A stretch of 5,671 nt of DNA from Atribacteria bacterium SCGC AAA255-G05 (GCA_000405605.1 ASPA01000094.1:1009-6679); one strand, 5' to 3'; numbered from the stretch's first letter, positions 1 through 5,422 are shown. Numbers and translations are program-made. The notes: a model not told the origin generated them from the sequence alone.

Positions 1-873
1 TTCAGCAATTTCCGGAGTAACTTCTTGAATATACACTCCTAACCATGATCTCCTCACTTTACCTAATTCAATAAGCTCATCTATATTTTTTTTAGGTATA
101 TTAATGGGTATAGCAAATCCGATACCTTGGGCATAAGCAATTATTGCGGTATTTATTCCTACGACTTCTCCTTTTGTATTAAGCAACGGACCTCCGCTGT
201 TTCCCGGATTGATGGCTGCATCGGTTTGTATAAAATTTCTATAAGTATGCTCTTCTACAGGGATAGAACGACCTTCAGCGCTAACTACACCCATAGTTAC
301 AGTTTGTTGGAGACCATAGGGATTTCCTATAGCAACTACAATTTCTCCTACTCTTAATTTATCCGAATCACCTAAAGTTACTATAGGTAAATCATCTGAA
401 TCTATTTTCACTATAGCTATATCTGAATCCAAATCTGAACCAATTACTTTTCCATCAAATTCTCTGCCATCAGAAAGAGTAACTTTTATTTTTTCAGCTT
501 TATGGACTACATGTTCATTGGTAAGGATATACCCTTCCTGGCTGATAATAAATCCAGAGCCAGTACCTTTTTGGGGGATTGTTCTTGAATAGTCCTTAAA
601 TTGTTCTCCGAAAAATTGACGAAATATTGGGTCTTGCGAAAAAAACGGAGAACCTTGTTTAACCATCCTTACTGTATCTATATTTACTACAGCCGGTCCA
701 ACTTTTTCTGCAATATCTGCAATACTATTACTAAAAGATTCGAGAGCTAAATAAGGTTCAGTTTGTTCAGTTTCTGCGCTTATAGTACCTACCCAGCTCA
801 AAGAAAGAAGAAAGACTAGGGCTGCAGCAAGAACAAAGTTTCTATTTATTTTGACTAATTTCATTTTTATCAT
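1..873 (-). CDS. htrA: HtrA/DegP-family exported serine protease (C-terminal part outside window)
   Basis: This is an envelope protein-quality-control serine protease of the trypsin-like HtrA (DegP/DegQ) family. The reading frame runs from an ATG at 873 off the window edge, giving 291 codons with no stop. It was found by translating the minus strand to the edge. Residues about 9-33 form a hydrophobic signal segment ending in I-S-A, so export is expected. The protease core shows the full triad in family motifs: His121 in TNEHVV, Asp151 in DLDSDIAIVKI and Ser226 in NPGNSGGPL. The oxyanion-side motif GTGSGF lies at 103-108. From about residue 275 the sequence SWLGVYIQEVTPEIAE is the start of the first PDZ domain; the rest of the PDZ region is missing only because the window ends. 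AGGAGT lies 9 nt before the ATG, which favours this start over Met4. The gene follows the Spy-like gene by 83 bp on the same strand and is probably co-transcribed with it. The family call is very secure; DegP versus DegQ or DegS type cannot be decided without the C-terminus. Confidence 0.95.
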   Translation of the reverse strand, partial: MIKMKLVKINRNFVLAAALVFLLSLSWVGTISAETEQTEPYLALESFSNSIADIAEKVGPAVVNIDTVRMVKQGSPFFSQDPIFRQFFGEQFKDYSRTIPQKGTGSGFIISQEGYILTNEHVVHKAEKIKVTLSDGREFDGKVIGSDLDSDIAIVKIDSDDLPIVTLGDSDKLRVGEIVVAIGNPYGLQQTVTMGVVSAEGRSIPVEEHTYRNFIQTDAAINPGNSGGPLLNTKGEVVGINTAIIAYAQGIGFAIPINIPKKNIDELIELGKVRRSWLGVYIQEVTPEIAE

Positions 874-907
874 TTTGTATTTACTCCTCGCTATAAAAAT
901 AAGTTGT

Positions 908-933
908 GGAGAGGAAAATGATTATTCTCCTCC
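908..933 (-). other. Imperfect hairpin between the Spy-like gene and htrA
   Basis: Nine-base arms at 908-916 and 925-933 pair with one mismatch and one G-U, around an 8-nt loop, in the 83-bp gap between the two genes. In the direction of transcription no U-run follows directly; ATTTTT comes only some 10 nt later. It could therefore act as a weak terminator, or as an RNA stabiliser or processing site that makes the upstream gene more abundant than htrA. Its function is inferred and uncertain. Confidence 0.3.
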
Positions 934-956
934 CTTTTTTAAATCTACTCTAATAT

Positions 957-1499
957 TTACCATCGAAAACTTCTATTCATTGTATTAGAACCTAATTTTC
1001 CCAATGCAAATATTTGGGAAGGAACGCCTAAGGGTAATTTTGCTTGCTGTTCAGGAGTTAATAAATCTTTAACTTCTAAATATTTTTCAATTGTTTTAAC
1101 TTTTAATTCTACCTGAAGATCAGCAATTTCTTGCAGTTTTGCTCTAATCTTTACCAGCTCAGTTTGCGGTTCTAATAATAACGCTTTAACTTCTAATTCT
1201 TTAATCTGTATACTATTCCTAAGCTCAACGGTATCTTTTTGAAAATCTAGCAAAGTTTTATTAATTTCGGTTATTTGTTCTTCGGATAGGCTTAGAGATT
1301 CGATGAATTCTCCCATCTTAACTGCAGGACTATCTTTTAATCTTCTTTCCATCATTTCTCTAAATACACTGCTTTTTTGCTGTTGCATTTTCTGTTTCAC
1401 TAAAGGGGCATTTTGTTGAGCATAAGAAGATTGAGCAAAGCCTAAAAATACTACGCTTATTGCAACTACTAAGATTAGTACCATCAATTTCGTTTTCAT
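957..1499 (-). CDS. Spy/CpxP/ZraP-family (LTxxQ-type) periplasmic protein
   Basis: This is a 180-residue exported, mostly helical protein of the Spy/CpxP/ZraP superfamily, whose known members are ATP-independent periplasmic chaperones or stress sensors. Residues 1-27 are a classic signal peptide (Lys-rich start, hydrophobic core, S-Y-A cleavage site). The mature protein has two LTxxQ-like motifs: LSEEQ at 71-75 and LTPEQ at 147-151. Between them lies a long charged helical hairpin (about 76-145), as in the Spy cradle. There is no His or Cys anywhere, so metal binding of the ZraP type through such residues is unlikely. The frame can be extended to an ATG at 1529, but a strong AAGGAGGTGA sits just before the ATG at 1499, and the predicted sigma-54 transcript start would leave no leader for the upstream ATG. 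I therefore chose 1499. It lies upstream of htrA on the same strand. The pairing recalls CpxP, a DegP substrate in E. coli. Family membership rests on motif pattern and architecture, since primary sequence in this family is poorly conserved. Confidence 0.8.
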   Translation of the reverse strand: MKTKLMVLILVVAISVVFLGFAQSSYAQQNAPLVKQKMQQQKSSVFREMMERRLKDSPAVKMGEFIESLSLSEEQITEINKTLLDFQKDTVELRNSIQIKELEVKALLLEPQTELVKIRAKLQEIADLQVELKVKTIEKYLEVKDLLTPEQQAKLPLGVPSQIFALGKLGSNTMNRSFRW

Positions 1500-1504
1500 C
1501 TGTT

Positions 1505-1514
1505 TCACCTCCTT
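1505..1514 (-). promoter_or_regulatory. Strong ribosome binding site that sets the start of the Spy-like gene
   Basis: AAGGAGGTGA, close to a perfect anti-Shine-Dalgarno match, is placed 5 nt from the ATG at 1499 (GGAGG about 8 nt away). It decides the start over the in-frame ATG at 1529, which has no purine-rich site before it. Confidence 0.9.
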
Positions 1515-1545
1515 CTGATTTTTTTTCATTCTAACCTATAATAGG

Positions 1546-1562
1546 AGCAATTACTGTGCCAA
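1546..1562 (-). promoter_or_regulatory. Sigma-54 (-24/-12) promoter of the Spy-like/htrA unit
   Basis: The minus strand reads TTGGCACAGTAATTGCT. It matches the RpoN consensus YTGGCACG-N4-TTGCW at every key base except the final G of the -24 block, which is A. The invariant GG (1560-1559) and GC (1548-1547) have the required 10-bp spacing. A start about 12 bp past the GC falls near 1535, giving a leader of about 35 nt that contains the strong ribosome site at 1505-1514. Such a promoter needs RpoN and an ATP-hydrolysing enhancer-binding protein; neither is encoded in this window. The E. coli homologue zraP is also sigma-54 dependent, which supports the reading. I found no convincing sigma-70 promoter nearby. 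Confidence 0.75.
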
Positions 1563-1802
1563 CTTTTTAAACTTTATTTTATTTTTATAAAATCTTCATA
1601 CTGAAAATTACGATAAACAAAGACTTTGTGAATTCTTTTGCTTAAACTATTTTATATTTTTTTATAATATTTACTTGGTAAATGTCAGCCATATCTATAA
1701 AAATGGTTAATTTTTTACATTTTTTTATCAAAATAGTGTGCATTTTTTTCGCAATAATTTAATTTTTTATTATTTTAAAAATAAATGGTGAATTAATTGA
1801 GC
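1563..1802. other. AT-rich gene-free stretch upstream of the sigma-54 promoter
   Basis: No open frame on either strand here looks coding. The DNA is dominated by runs of A and T. Besides the palindrome at 1617-1629 it holds one longer AT dyad, AAAAATG at 1699-1705 against CATTTTT at 1718-1724, which may be chance. No GC-rich terminator follows the DUF2148 gene (stop at 1803-1805). The length and composition suit the upstream control region of a sigma-54 promoter, where DNA must bend to bring the activator to the polymerase; this role is inferred. Confidence 0.5.
1617..1629. promoter_or_regulatory. Candidate enhancer-binding-protein site (13-bp palindrome)
   Basis: ACAAAG-A-CTTTGT is a perfect 6-bp dyad with a one-base centre. 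Its centre is about 88 bp upstream of the predicted sigma-54 transcript start, within the usual range for activator sites. Only one full copy is visible, and a dyad of this size could arise by chance in AT-rich DNA, so the role is tentative. Confidence 0.3.
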
Positions 1803-2348
1803 TTACCGGTCAAAGAAAATACTCTTGCCGGTTACCGATAAGGGGATACCCATTACAAAATCTGCATCTATCAGACCTATTTTTTTAGCTACTGCTCCGG
1901 CACGGTACATTATCCGATTATCTACATTCATTATTCCGGCAGTTTTAACCGCTGACCCAATAGCAATTCCCATATCTAAAAGTCTAAAAGCACATTGAGG
2001 TCCATCAAATTCACTACCTTTATGGGAAATTCGGTCGGCACACTGGTCATACCCGCAGGCACCACAATTCAAACCGAGAGACTGAGCATCTTTTAGGCCT
2101 ATCAATAAAACAGCCAGAGAATTTTTAACATTATCACCATCACGATCGAAATTTTTCTTACCCGTTTCTTCACCATAACTGACCATTTCTTTGGCTAATT
2201 TGATTATTTCTTCTTCGTAAATTGCTTTAACCACTACAAAGTCTTTACCGGCAGATTTAGGAGCAGTACGAGCAGCAACCCCCATTAAATTTGCTACATC
2301 TTTAATAGCCTCTTGAATATCAAATTCTGATAAATTTTGATTAGCCAT
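1803..2348 (-). CDS. DUF2148 ferredoxin-domain protein of unknown function
   Basis: This 181-residue protein matches the DUF2148 family (predicted ferredoxin-domain proteins common in anaerobic bacteria and archaea). No reaction has been firmly assigned to the family as far as I know. Features seen are the N-terminal block AARTAPKSAGKD (25-36), a central cysteine cluster C95-x2-C98-x4-C103-x15-C119 expected to bind one [4Fe-4S] cluster, and the C-terminal signature MGIPLSVTGKSIFFDR. There is no signal peptide or membrane segment, so it should be cytoplasmic. The length is normal for the family and the protein looks complete. AAGGAGGA lies about 9 nt before the ATG and fixes the start. The gene stands alone between two non-coding spacers, so it probably has its own transcript. 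The spacer upstream (2366-2540) is built of short repeats and the leader can form hairpins. The family call is firm; function is unknown and a redox role is only inferred. Confidence 0.88.
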   Translation of the reverse strand: MANQNLSEFDIQEAIKDVANLMGVAARTAPKSAGKDFVVVKAIYEEEIIKLAKEMVSYGEETGKKNFDRDGDNVKNSLAVLLIGLKDAQSLGLNCGACGYDQCADRISHKGSEFDGPQCAFRLLDMGIAIGSAVKTAGIMNVDNRIMYRAGAVAKKIGLIDADFVMGIPLSVTGKSIFFDR

Positions 2349-2371
2349 TTTATTGATTCCTCCTTGAATTA

Positions 2372-2407
2372 ATTTTCCAATTCTCTAATTGGCTAATTTT
2401 ACAATTG
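2372..2407. repeat. Octamer tandem repeat, consensus ATTNNCYA (spacer copy 1)
   Basis: Four and a half degenerate 8-bp units run in a row: ATTTTCCA, ATTCTCTA, ATTGGCTA, ATTTTACA, ATTGA. The same unit family occurs at 5488-5522 next to iscU. The array sits directly upstream of the DUF2148 ribosome site and so forms part of its leader. Confidence 0.6.
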
Positions 2408-2415
2408 AATTAGCC
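2377..2415 (-). other. Two adjoining hairpins in the DUF2148 gene leader
   Basis: One dyad pairs GGCTAATT (2391-2398) with AATTAGCC (2408-2415) around a 9-nt loop. A second pairs CCAATT (2377-2382) with AATTGG (2387-2392) around a 4-nt loop. They share the two bases 2391-2392, so both cannot form fully at once. They end about 12 nt before the ribosome site at 2358-2365. They may be only a by-product of the octamer repeats. Confidence 0.35.
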
Positions 2416-2416
2416 G

Positions 2417-2444
2417 TTAGTGAATAGTGAATAGTCGTTAGTTT
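2417..2444. repeat. Heptamer tandem repeat (TTAGTGA-type)
   Basis: Four consecutive 7-bp units can be read: TTAGTGA, ATAGTGA, ATAGTCG, TTAGTTT. The 7-bp phase can be followed weakly on to about 2458, where it runs into the palindrome GTATCGATAC (2455-2464). The DNA is non-coding. Confidence 0.6.
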
Positions 2445-2498
2445 ATCGTATTGTGTATCGATACTGTCTTGAATCTTTCTTTTCTTTCTCTTTTCTTT

Positions 2499-2530
2499 AC
2501 TCGATACTATATACTTGATACTCGATACTG
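2499..2530. repeat. Heptamer tandem repeat (ACTYGAT-type)
   Basis: Units of 7 bp run in phase: ACTCGAT, ACTATAT, ACTTGAT, ACTCGAT, ACTG. A pyrimidine-rich linker (about 2468-2498) separates them from the other repeats. The array starts within the motif TTTTCTTTACT (2491-2501), which also occurs at 5607-5617 just before heptamers of a different sequence. Confidence 0.65.
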
Positions 2531-2540
2531 TTTTATTATA

Positions 2541-3509
2541 CTACCCAATTATTTTGTAATCAATAACCTGGAAAGTAGACAGGCTCTTGTTACTAGTCAA
2601 TAACCATTCCACTTCTATGGGGACAGAAAAATCAGGCTGCAGCCTCCCTTTTTCTAACCAATATCGGGAATGCTGGTTATCAAATTGTCCTTTATTGGCT
2701 TTAATAATCAATTTAATTGGCTTATCTAAAAATTCAATTTGCTCCAAAGTTTTCACTTTTTTTAATTCTTCAATAATTTTTCCCTTTAATTTTTCTTCAG
2801 GTAAAGGGGATACATTTACTAATCCTATATTCTTATTTAAGGGCCCAATAATTTTCACGTTAGCTAAAACAGATTCGTATCCCTCTTCTTCTAAAATACT
2901 TAATAGTAACTCATTGGCTTCTGCTGCTGCCTGGCCATGATAATGGGAAGTTGCTAAAGGTTTAAGTAAATGCTTTAATTTACAGCCTTCTCTAAATTTG
3001 TTTTCCCCTATCTGCAAGATTTTTACACCCAAATAATCAGCAATTTTTCGAATTTCCTCCTTGTTTAACTCTAAAAGGGGAGTATAAAAACCATTATATA
3101 GTTTTAAACCCCTCTTACCCCAGGTGTCACTCTGGTTTGAACCAGTCAGTACCAGTCTTCCCGATGCTTCTTTTTTTACCCTTCCCAACTTGGCTATCCT
3201 GGTACATTTATTACAGGCCGGGCCTTTTTTTAAAAGTCTTTCCTGTTCTTTTTTCCCCTGAACAATCTTTAGTTTCAAATCTAAAGCTCTACTGATATCT
3301 TGGATATTTTTCAAACCCTTATCGTAGCTATATTCTCCGAAACTGACTGTAATCGCTTCAACTTTTTCTCTCCCTAAGTCCTTAATTGCCAAAGCAGAAA
3401 CTACAGTGCTATCCAATCCACCCGAAAAAGCCACTACAATCTCTTTCCCTTGGCTGGTCTTCCTAATCTCCTCTAATATATCATTAACTTCATTTTTTAT
3501 ATTAACCAT
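2541..3509 (-). CDS. PP-loop ATPase / predicted sulfur-transfer enzyme with C-x2-C...C pattern
   Basis: This 322-residue cytoplasmic protein belongs to the PP-loop (adenine nucleotide alpha hydrolase-like) superfamily, whose members adenylate a substrate with ATP. Residue numbers are from the ATG at 3509. The PP-loop SGGLDS is at 29-34. TGSNQSD (122-128) is the second nucleotide-side motif, and PLLELNKEEIRKIADYLG (about 144-161) is the helix region typical of these enzymes. Three cysteines, C99-x2-C102 and C176, are spaced as in the [4Fe-4S]-binding PP-loop sulfurtransferases (TtcA/TtuA type and cysteine-rich LarE). A cluster-dependent thiolation or sulfur-transfer role is therefore inferred. 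The last 110 or so residues form an extra domain I do not recognise. The frame opens at a TTG (3521), but the ATG at 3509 has GGA at a better distance and starts just before the first helix, so I chose it; the ribosome site is weak either way. The gene follows the terminator at 3556-3603 and so needs its own promoter, which I could not identify. Superfamily certain, substrate unknown. Confidence 0.85.
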   Translation of the reverse strand: MVNIKNEVNDILEEIRKTSQGKEIVVAFSGGLDSTVVSALAIKDLGREKVEAITVSFGEYSYDKGLKNIQDISRALDLKLKIVQGKKEQERLLKKGPACNKCTRIAKLGRVKKEASGRLVLTGSNQSDTWGKRGLKLYNGFYTPLLELNKEEIRKIADYLGVKILQIGENKFREGCKLKHLLKPLATSHYHGQAAAEANELLLSILEEEGYESVLANVKIIGPLNKNIGLVNVSPLPEEKLKGKIIEELKKVKTLEQIEFLDKPIKLIIKANKGQFDNQHSRYWLEKGRLQPDFSVPIEVEWLLTSNKSLSTFQVIDYKIIG

Positions 3510-3555
3510 TATCCAATCCAATTATTTTTCTTCTTATTATTTTTATTTAGCTTAT

Positions 3556-3603
3556 AAAAAAGGTCAAGGCAAATTATAAACTCTTTTACAATTCCTTGAC
3601 CTT
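3556..3603 (-). terminator. Two-tier rho-independent terminator of the iscU-ccdA-thioredoxin operon
   Basis: On the minus strand a perfect 10-bp stem, AAGGTCAAGG with CCTTGACCTT, encloses a second 9-bp stem (AATTGTAAA with TTTATAATT, one G-U). The second stem has an AGAG tetraloop and a 2-nt bulge on one side. The outer stem runs straight into a run of six T. It begins about 40 bp past the thioredoxin stop codon, and no plus-strand gene could use it. Confidence 0.88.
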
Positions 3604-3643
3604 CTATATTGACTAAAACTATCTTTACTTAATAATTTTTTAA

Positions 3644-4195
3644 TTATATTTTTTCCACATATTCCTTAAAAGAAATACTTTTATACCACCCTTCACTAAT
3701 GTAATTCAACACAGTAATAAATTTTTCTGCAGGAACATATCCTGGCAAAGGAGCTATTCTATTATGATTGCTTTCTAAAAACCAGATAGTAGGATAACCG
3801 GTAATTTGATATAATGTGGCTAATTTTTTTTCAGTAATTTCTTTTCCATCTTCCTCTACTTTATTTTCTGAGCTGGCATCTACTTTAATAATTACAAATT
3901 TATCTAAAAATATTTTTTTTACTCCTTCGTTTGAATAGACTTCTTTATCCAATTTTGCACACCAACTACAGCTATCTGTATAGAAATCAATTAATATATA
4001 TTTACCCTCTTTTTCTGCTTTTATTAGCCCTTCATCATAAGATAACCAGTTAAGAGCTAATGGTTTAGCTTCACCTACTGCTTCTACATTCTGTTCGTCT
4101 ATTTTAAAATATGATTTTAATCCAAAAAAGAATATTATTACTAAGAAAATTACTAAGACCATTATTTTATTTCTTTTTGTAGAAAATATCTTCAT
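3644..4195 (-). CDS. Membrane-anchored thioredoxin-like protein (DsbD C-terminal type)
   Basis: This 183-residue protein has one N-terminal membrane segment (about 11-26) and an outward-facing thioredoxin fold. The active site is C76-S-W-C79 in DFYTDSCSWCAKLDKEVYS, closely resembling the DsbD gamma domain. The cis-proline is P135 in GYPTIWFL. No cleavage site is obvious after the membrane segment, so it is probably anchored rather than released. Being downstream of ccdA on the same strand, it likely receives electrons from CcdA and reduces disulfides outside the cytoplasm, for example in apocytochromes or other envelope proteins. Together the two genes make a split DsbD that lacks the alpha domain. 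The start at 4195 has only a distant AGAGG before it. A strong terminator follows, so it is the last gene of the unit. The fold and exported redox role are confident; the final target is unknown. Confidence 0.87.
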   Translation of the reverse strand: MKIFSTKRNKIMVLVIFLVIIFFFGLKSYFKIDEQNVEAVGEAKPLALNWLSYDEGLIKAEKEGKYILIDFYTDSCSWCAKLDKEVYSNEGVKKIFLDKFVIIKVDASSENKVEEDGKEITEKKLATLYQITGYPTIWFLESNHNRIAPLPGYVPAEKFITVLNYISEGWYKSISFKEYVEKI

Positions 4196-4285
4196 TTTTA
4201 CTTCAAACCTCTTTTGTTTATATTTAAATTTATTTTTATTACTTTGCCAATTTGCACAATTTTAATTTTTAAAGATAATTATTTT

Positions 4286-5005
4286 TTACTTAAGAAAATA
4301 ACCTACTACCCTCTGAAAATTATCAGTAAGAATCAAACCGCCGATCAGTATCAGTAACACTCCTCCCACTAATTCTATTGTTTTGAAATGCTTTTTAATT
4401 TTACTGGAAAAGGAATAAAATTTATTGATAGCCAGGGCAGTCAATAAAAAAGGAATCCCTAAGCCGGCTGAATAAATGGCAAGTAATAAAATTCCCTGAT
4501 AAACTGTTCCCTGAGTCCCGGCATAAATTAATATTCCGGCCAAAATAGGTCCCACACAGGGAGTCCAACCAAAAGCAAAGGCCAAACCCATTAAAAAGGG
4601 GCCTACTATAATATTAACTGGTTTAGTTTTAGTATAAACCCTTTTTTCGTAATCTAAAAATTTTATTCTATACAGGCCTGACATATGTATTCCGAAAATT
4701 ATAATTATAATTCCCCCTATTTTCTTTAAAATAAAGGCCTTTTCTAATAAAAAACTACCTAAAAAAGTGGCGGTAGCCCCTAAAAGAATAAATATTAAAG
4801 AAAACCCGAGAATAAAAAACAAAGAACTTATAATTATGGTATTCTTATTTTGTTTTTCCCCTTTTTCTATATCCTCCAAAGATATCCCTGAAATAAAGGA
4901 TATATACCCCGGTACTAAGGGTAAAACACAGGGAGAAACAAATGAGAAAAGGCCGGCTACAAAAGCCGCCATTAACGAAACTTCATTCACACTTAATGTT
5001 GTCAT
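4286..5005 (-). CDS. ccdA: CcdA-family transmembrane thiol-disulfide transporter
   Basis: This 239-residue integral membrane protein of the CcdA/DsbD-beta family takes electrons from cytoplasmic thioredoxin and passes them to extracytoplasmic thiol proteins. About six hydrophobic segments can be seen (near 10-34, 56-84, 92-111, 132-160, 168-192, 210-226). The two redox cysteines lie in the diagnostic motifs: C26 in SFVSPCVLPLVPGY and C150 in FGWTPCVGPIL. Length is normal for stand-alone CcdA. AGAGG (5016-5020) precedes the ATG by 10 nt. It lies 33 bp after iscU and 90 bp before the thioredoxin-like gene, all on one strand, indicating an operon. The partner supports a split DsbD system. No cytochrome c maturation genes are visible here, so whether it serves haproprotein maturation or general disulfide reduction is open. 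Confidence 0.93.
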   Translation of the reverse strand: MTTLSVNEVSLMAAFVAGLFSFVSPCVLPLVPGYISFISGISLEDIEKGEKQNKNTIIISSLFFILGFSLIFILLGATATFLGSFLLEKAFILKKIGGIIIIIFGIHMSGLYRIKFLDYEKRVYTKTKPVNIIVGPFLMGLAFAFGWTPCVGPILAGILIYAGTQGTVYQGILLLAIYSAGLGIPFLLTALAINKFYSFSSKIKKHFKTIELVGGVLLILIGGLILTDNFQRVVGYFLK

Positions 5006-5038
5006 TATAAAATAACCTCTTAAATTAGTTTATATTTG

Positions 5039-5422
5039 TTATTTCTTAACCTTAGATTTTTTCTTATAATCTTCGATGGCTTTCGATAAACCATCGGCCG
5101 CTAAATTAGAACAATGCATTTTAATGGGTGGAAGCCCGCCTAAGGCCTCGGCAACAGCTTTATTAGAAATTTTCAAAGCCTCATCGATATCTTTTCCCTT
5201 GACCATTTCGGTAATCATACTGCTGGTAGCAATAGCTGCCCCGCAGCCAAAAGTTTTAAATTTACAATCAATTATCTTATTGTCTTTTACCTTTATATAG
5301 ATTTTCATAATATCCCCACAAACAGGATTCCCCACTTCTCCTATACCGTCGGCATCTTTAATCTCTCCTACATTATGAGGATTTTTAAAATGTTCCATCA
5401 CCTTTTCACTATACATACTCAT
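5039..5422 (-). CDS. iscU: IscU/NifU-like Fe-S cluster assembly scaffold
   Basis: This 127-residue cytoplasmic scaffold builds [2Fe-2S]/[4Fe-4S] clusters from sulfur supplied by a cysteine desulfurase and passes them to apoproteins. All three ligand cysteines are present: C35 in GNPVCGD, C60 in FGCGAAIATSSM and C104 in MHCSNLAADG. The conserved Asp37 and His103 are also there. LPPIK (97-101) matches the LPPVK motif bound by the HscA/DnaK chaperone. An extra cysteine, C53, is not part of the usual set. Length fits a single-domain scaffold without the NifU ferredoxin or C-terminal domains; the tail is lysine-rich. AAGGAG lies 9 nt before the first ATG (5422), favouring it over the ATG at 5416. 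A cysteine desulfurase gene often precedes iscU, but here the upstream 249 bases are non-coding repeats, so any nifS/iscS would be beyond the window. It leads the probable operon with ccdA and the thioredoxin-like gene. Confidence 0.95.
   Translation of the reverse strand: MSMYSEKVMEHFKNPHNVGEIKDADGIGEVGNPVCGDIMKIYIKVKDNKIIDCKFKTFGCGAAIATSSMITEMVKGKDIDEALKISNKAVAEALGGLPPIKMHCSNLAADGLSKAIEDYKKKSKVKK

Noticed and set aside
127..357. Plus-strand open frame of 76 codons
   Set aside because: It lies antisense to the HtrA catalytic domain, has no ribosome site and its translation is low-complexity Ser/Tyr-rich.
908..940. Plus-strand rho-independent terminator (hairpin followed by six T)
   Set aside because: No plus-strand gene exists upstream for it to end. 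The T-run lies on the wrong side for the minus-strand genes, so I list only the hairpin.
1500..1529. Upstream in-frame ATG adding 10 residues to the Spy-like protein
   Set aside because: It has no ribosome site, would place a polar stretch before the signal peptide and lies only about 6 nt after the predicted sigma-54 transcript start.
2417..2530. CRISPR array
   Set aside because: Units are 7-8 bp in head-to-tail phase without spacers; no 25-40 bp repeats or cas genes.
2587..2940. Plus-strand open frame of 117 codons
   Set aside because: It is a shadow of the PP-loop gene's C-terminal part, with no family features.
3510..3521. TTG start for the PP-loop gene
   Set aside because: A rare start codon with only a weak AAGAAG before it; the ATG four codons later is preferred.
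4238..4250. TTGGCAAAGTAAT on the minus strand ahead of the thioredoxin-like gene, resembling the -24 half of the sigma-54 promoter
   Set aside because: No TTGC at the -12 position, so the essential GC is missing. A weak sigma-70 reading (TTGGCA, 17 bp, TTAAAT) is possible but unconvincing.
4767..5015. Plus-strand open frame of 82 codons
   Set aside because: It is antisense to the ccdA start region, without a recognisable domain.
5076..5300. Plus-strand open frame of 74 codons
   Set aside because: It is antisense to iscU, whose cysteine motifs show the true coding strand.
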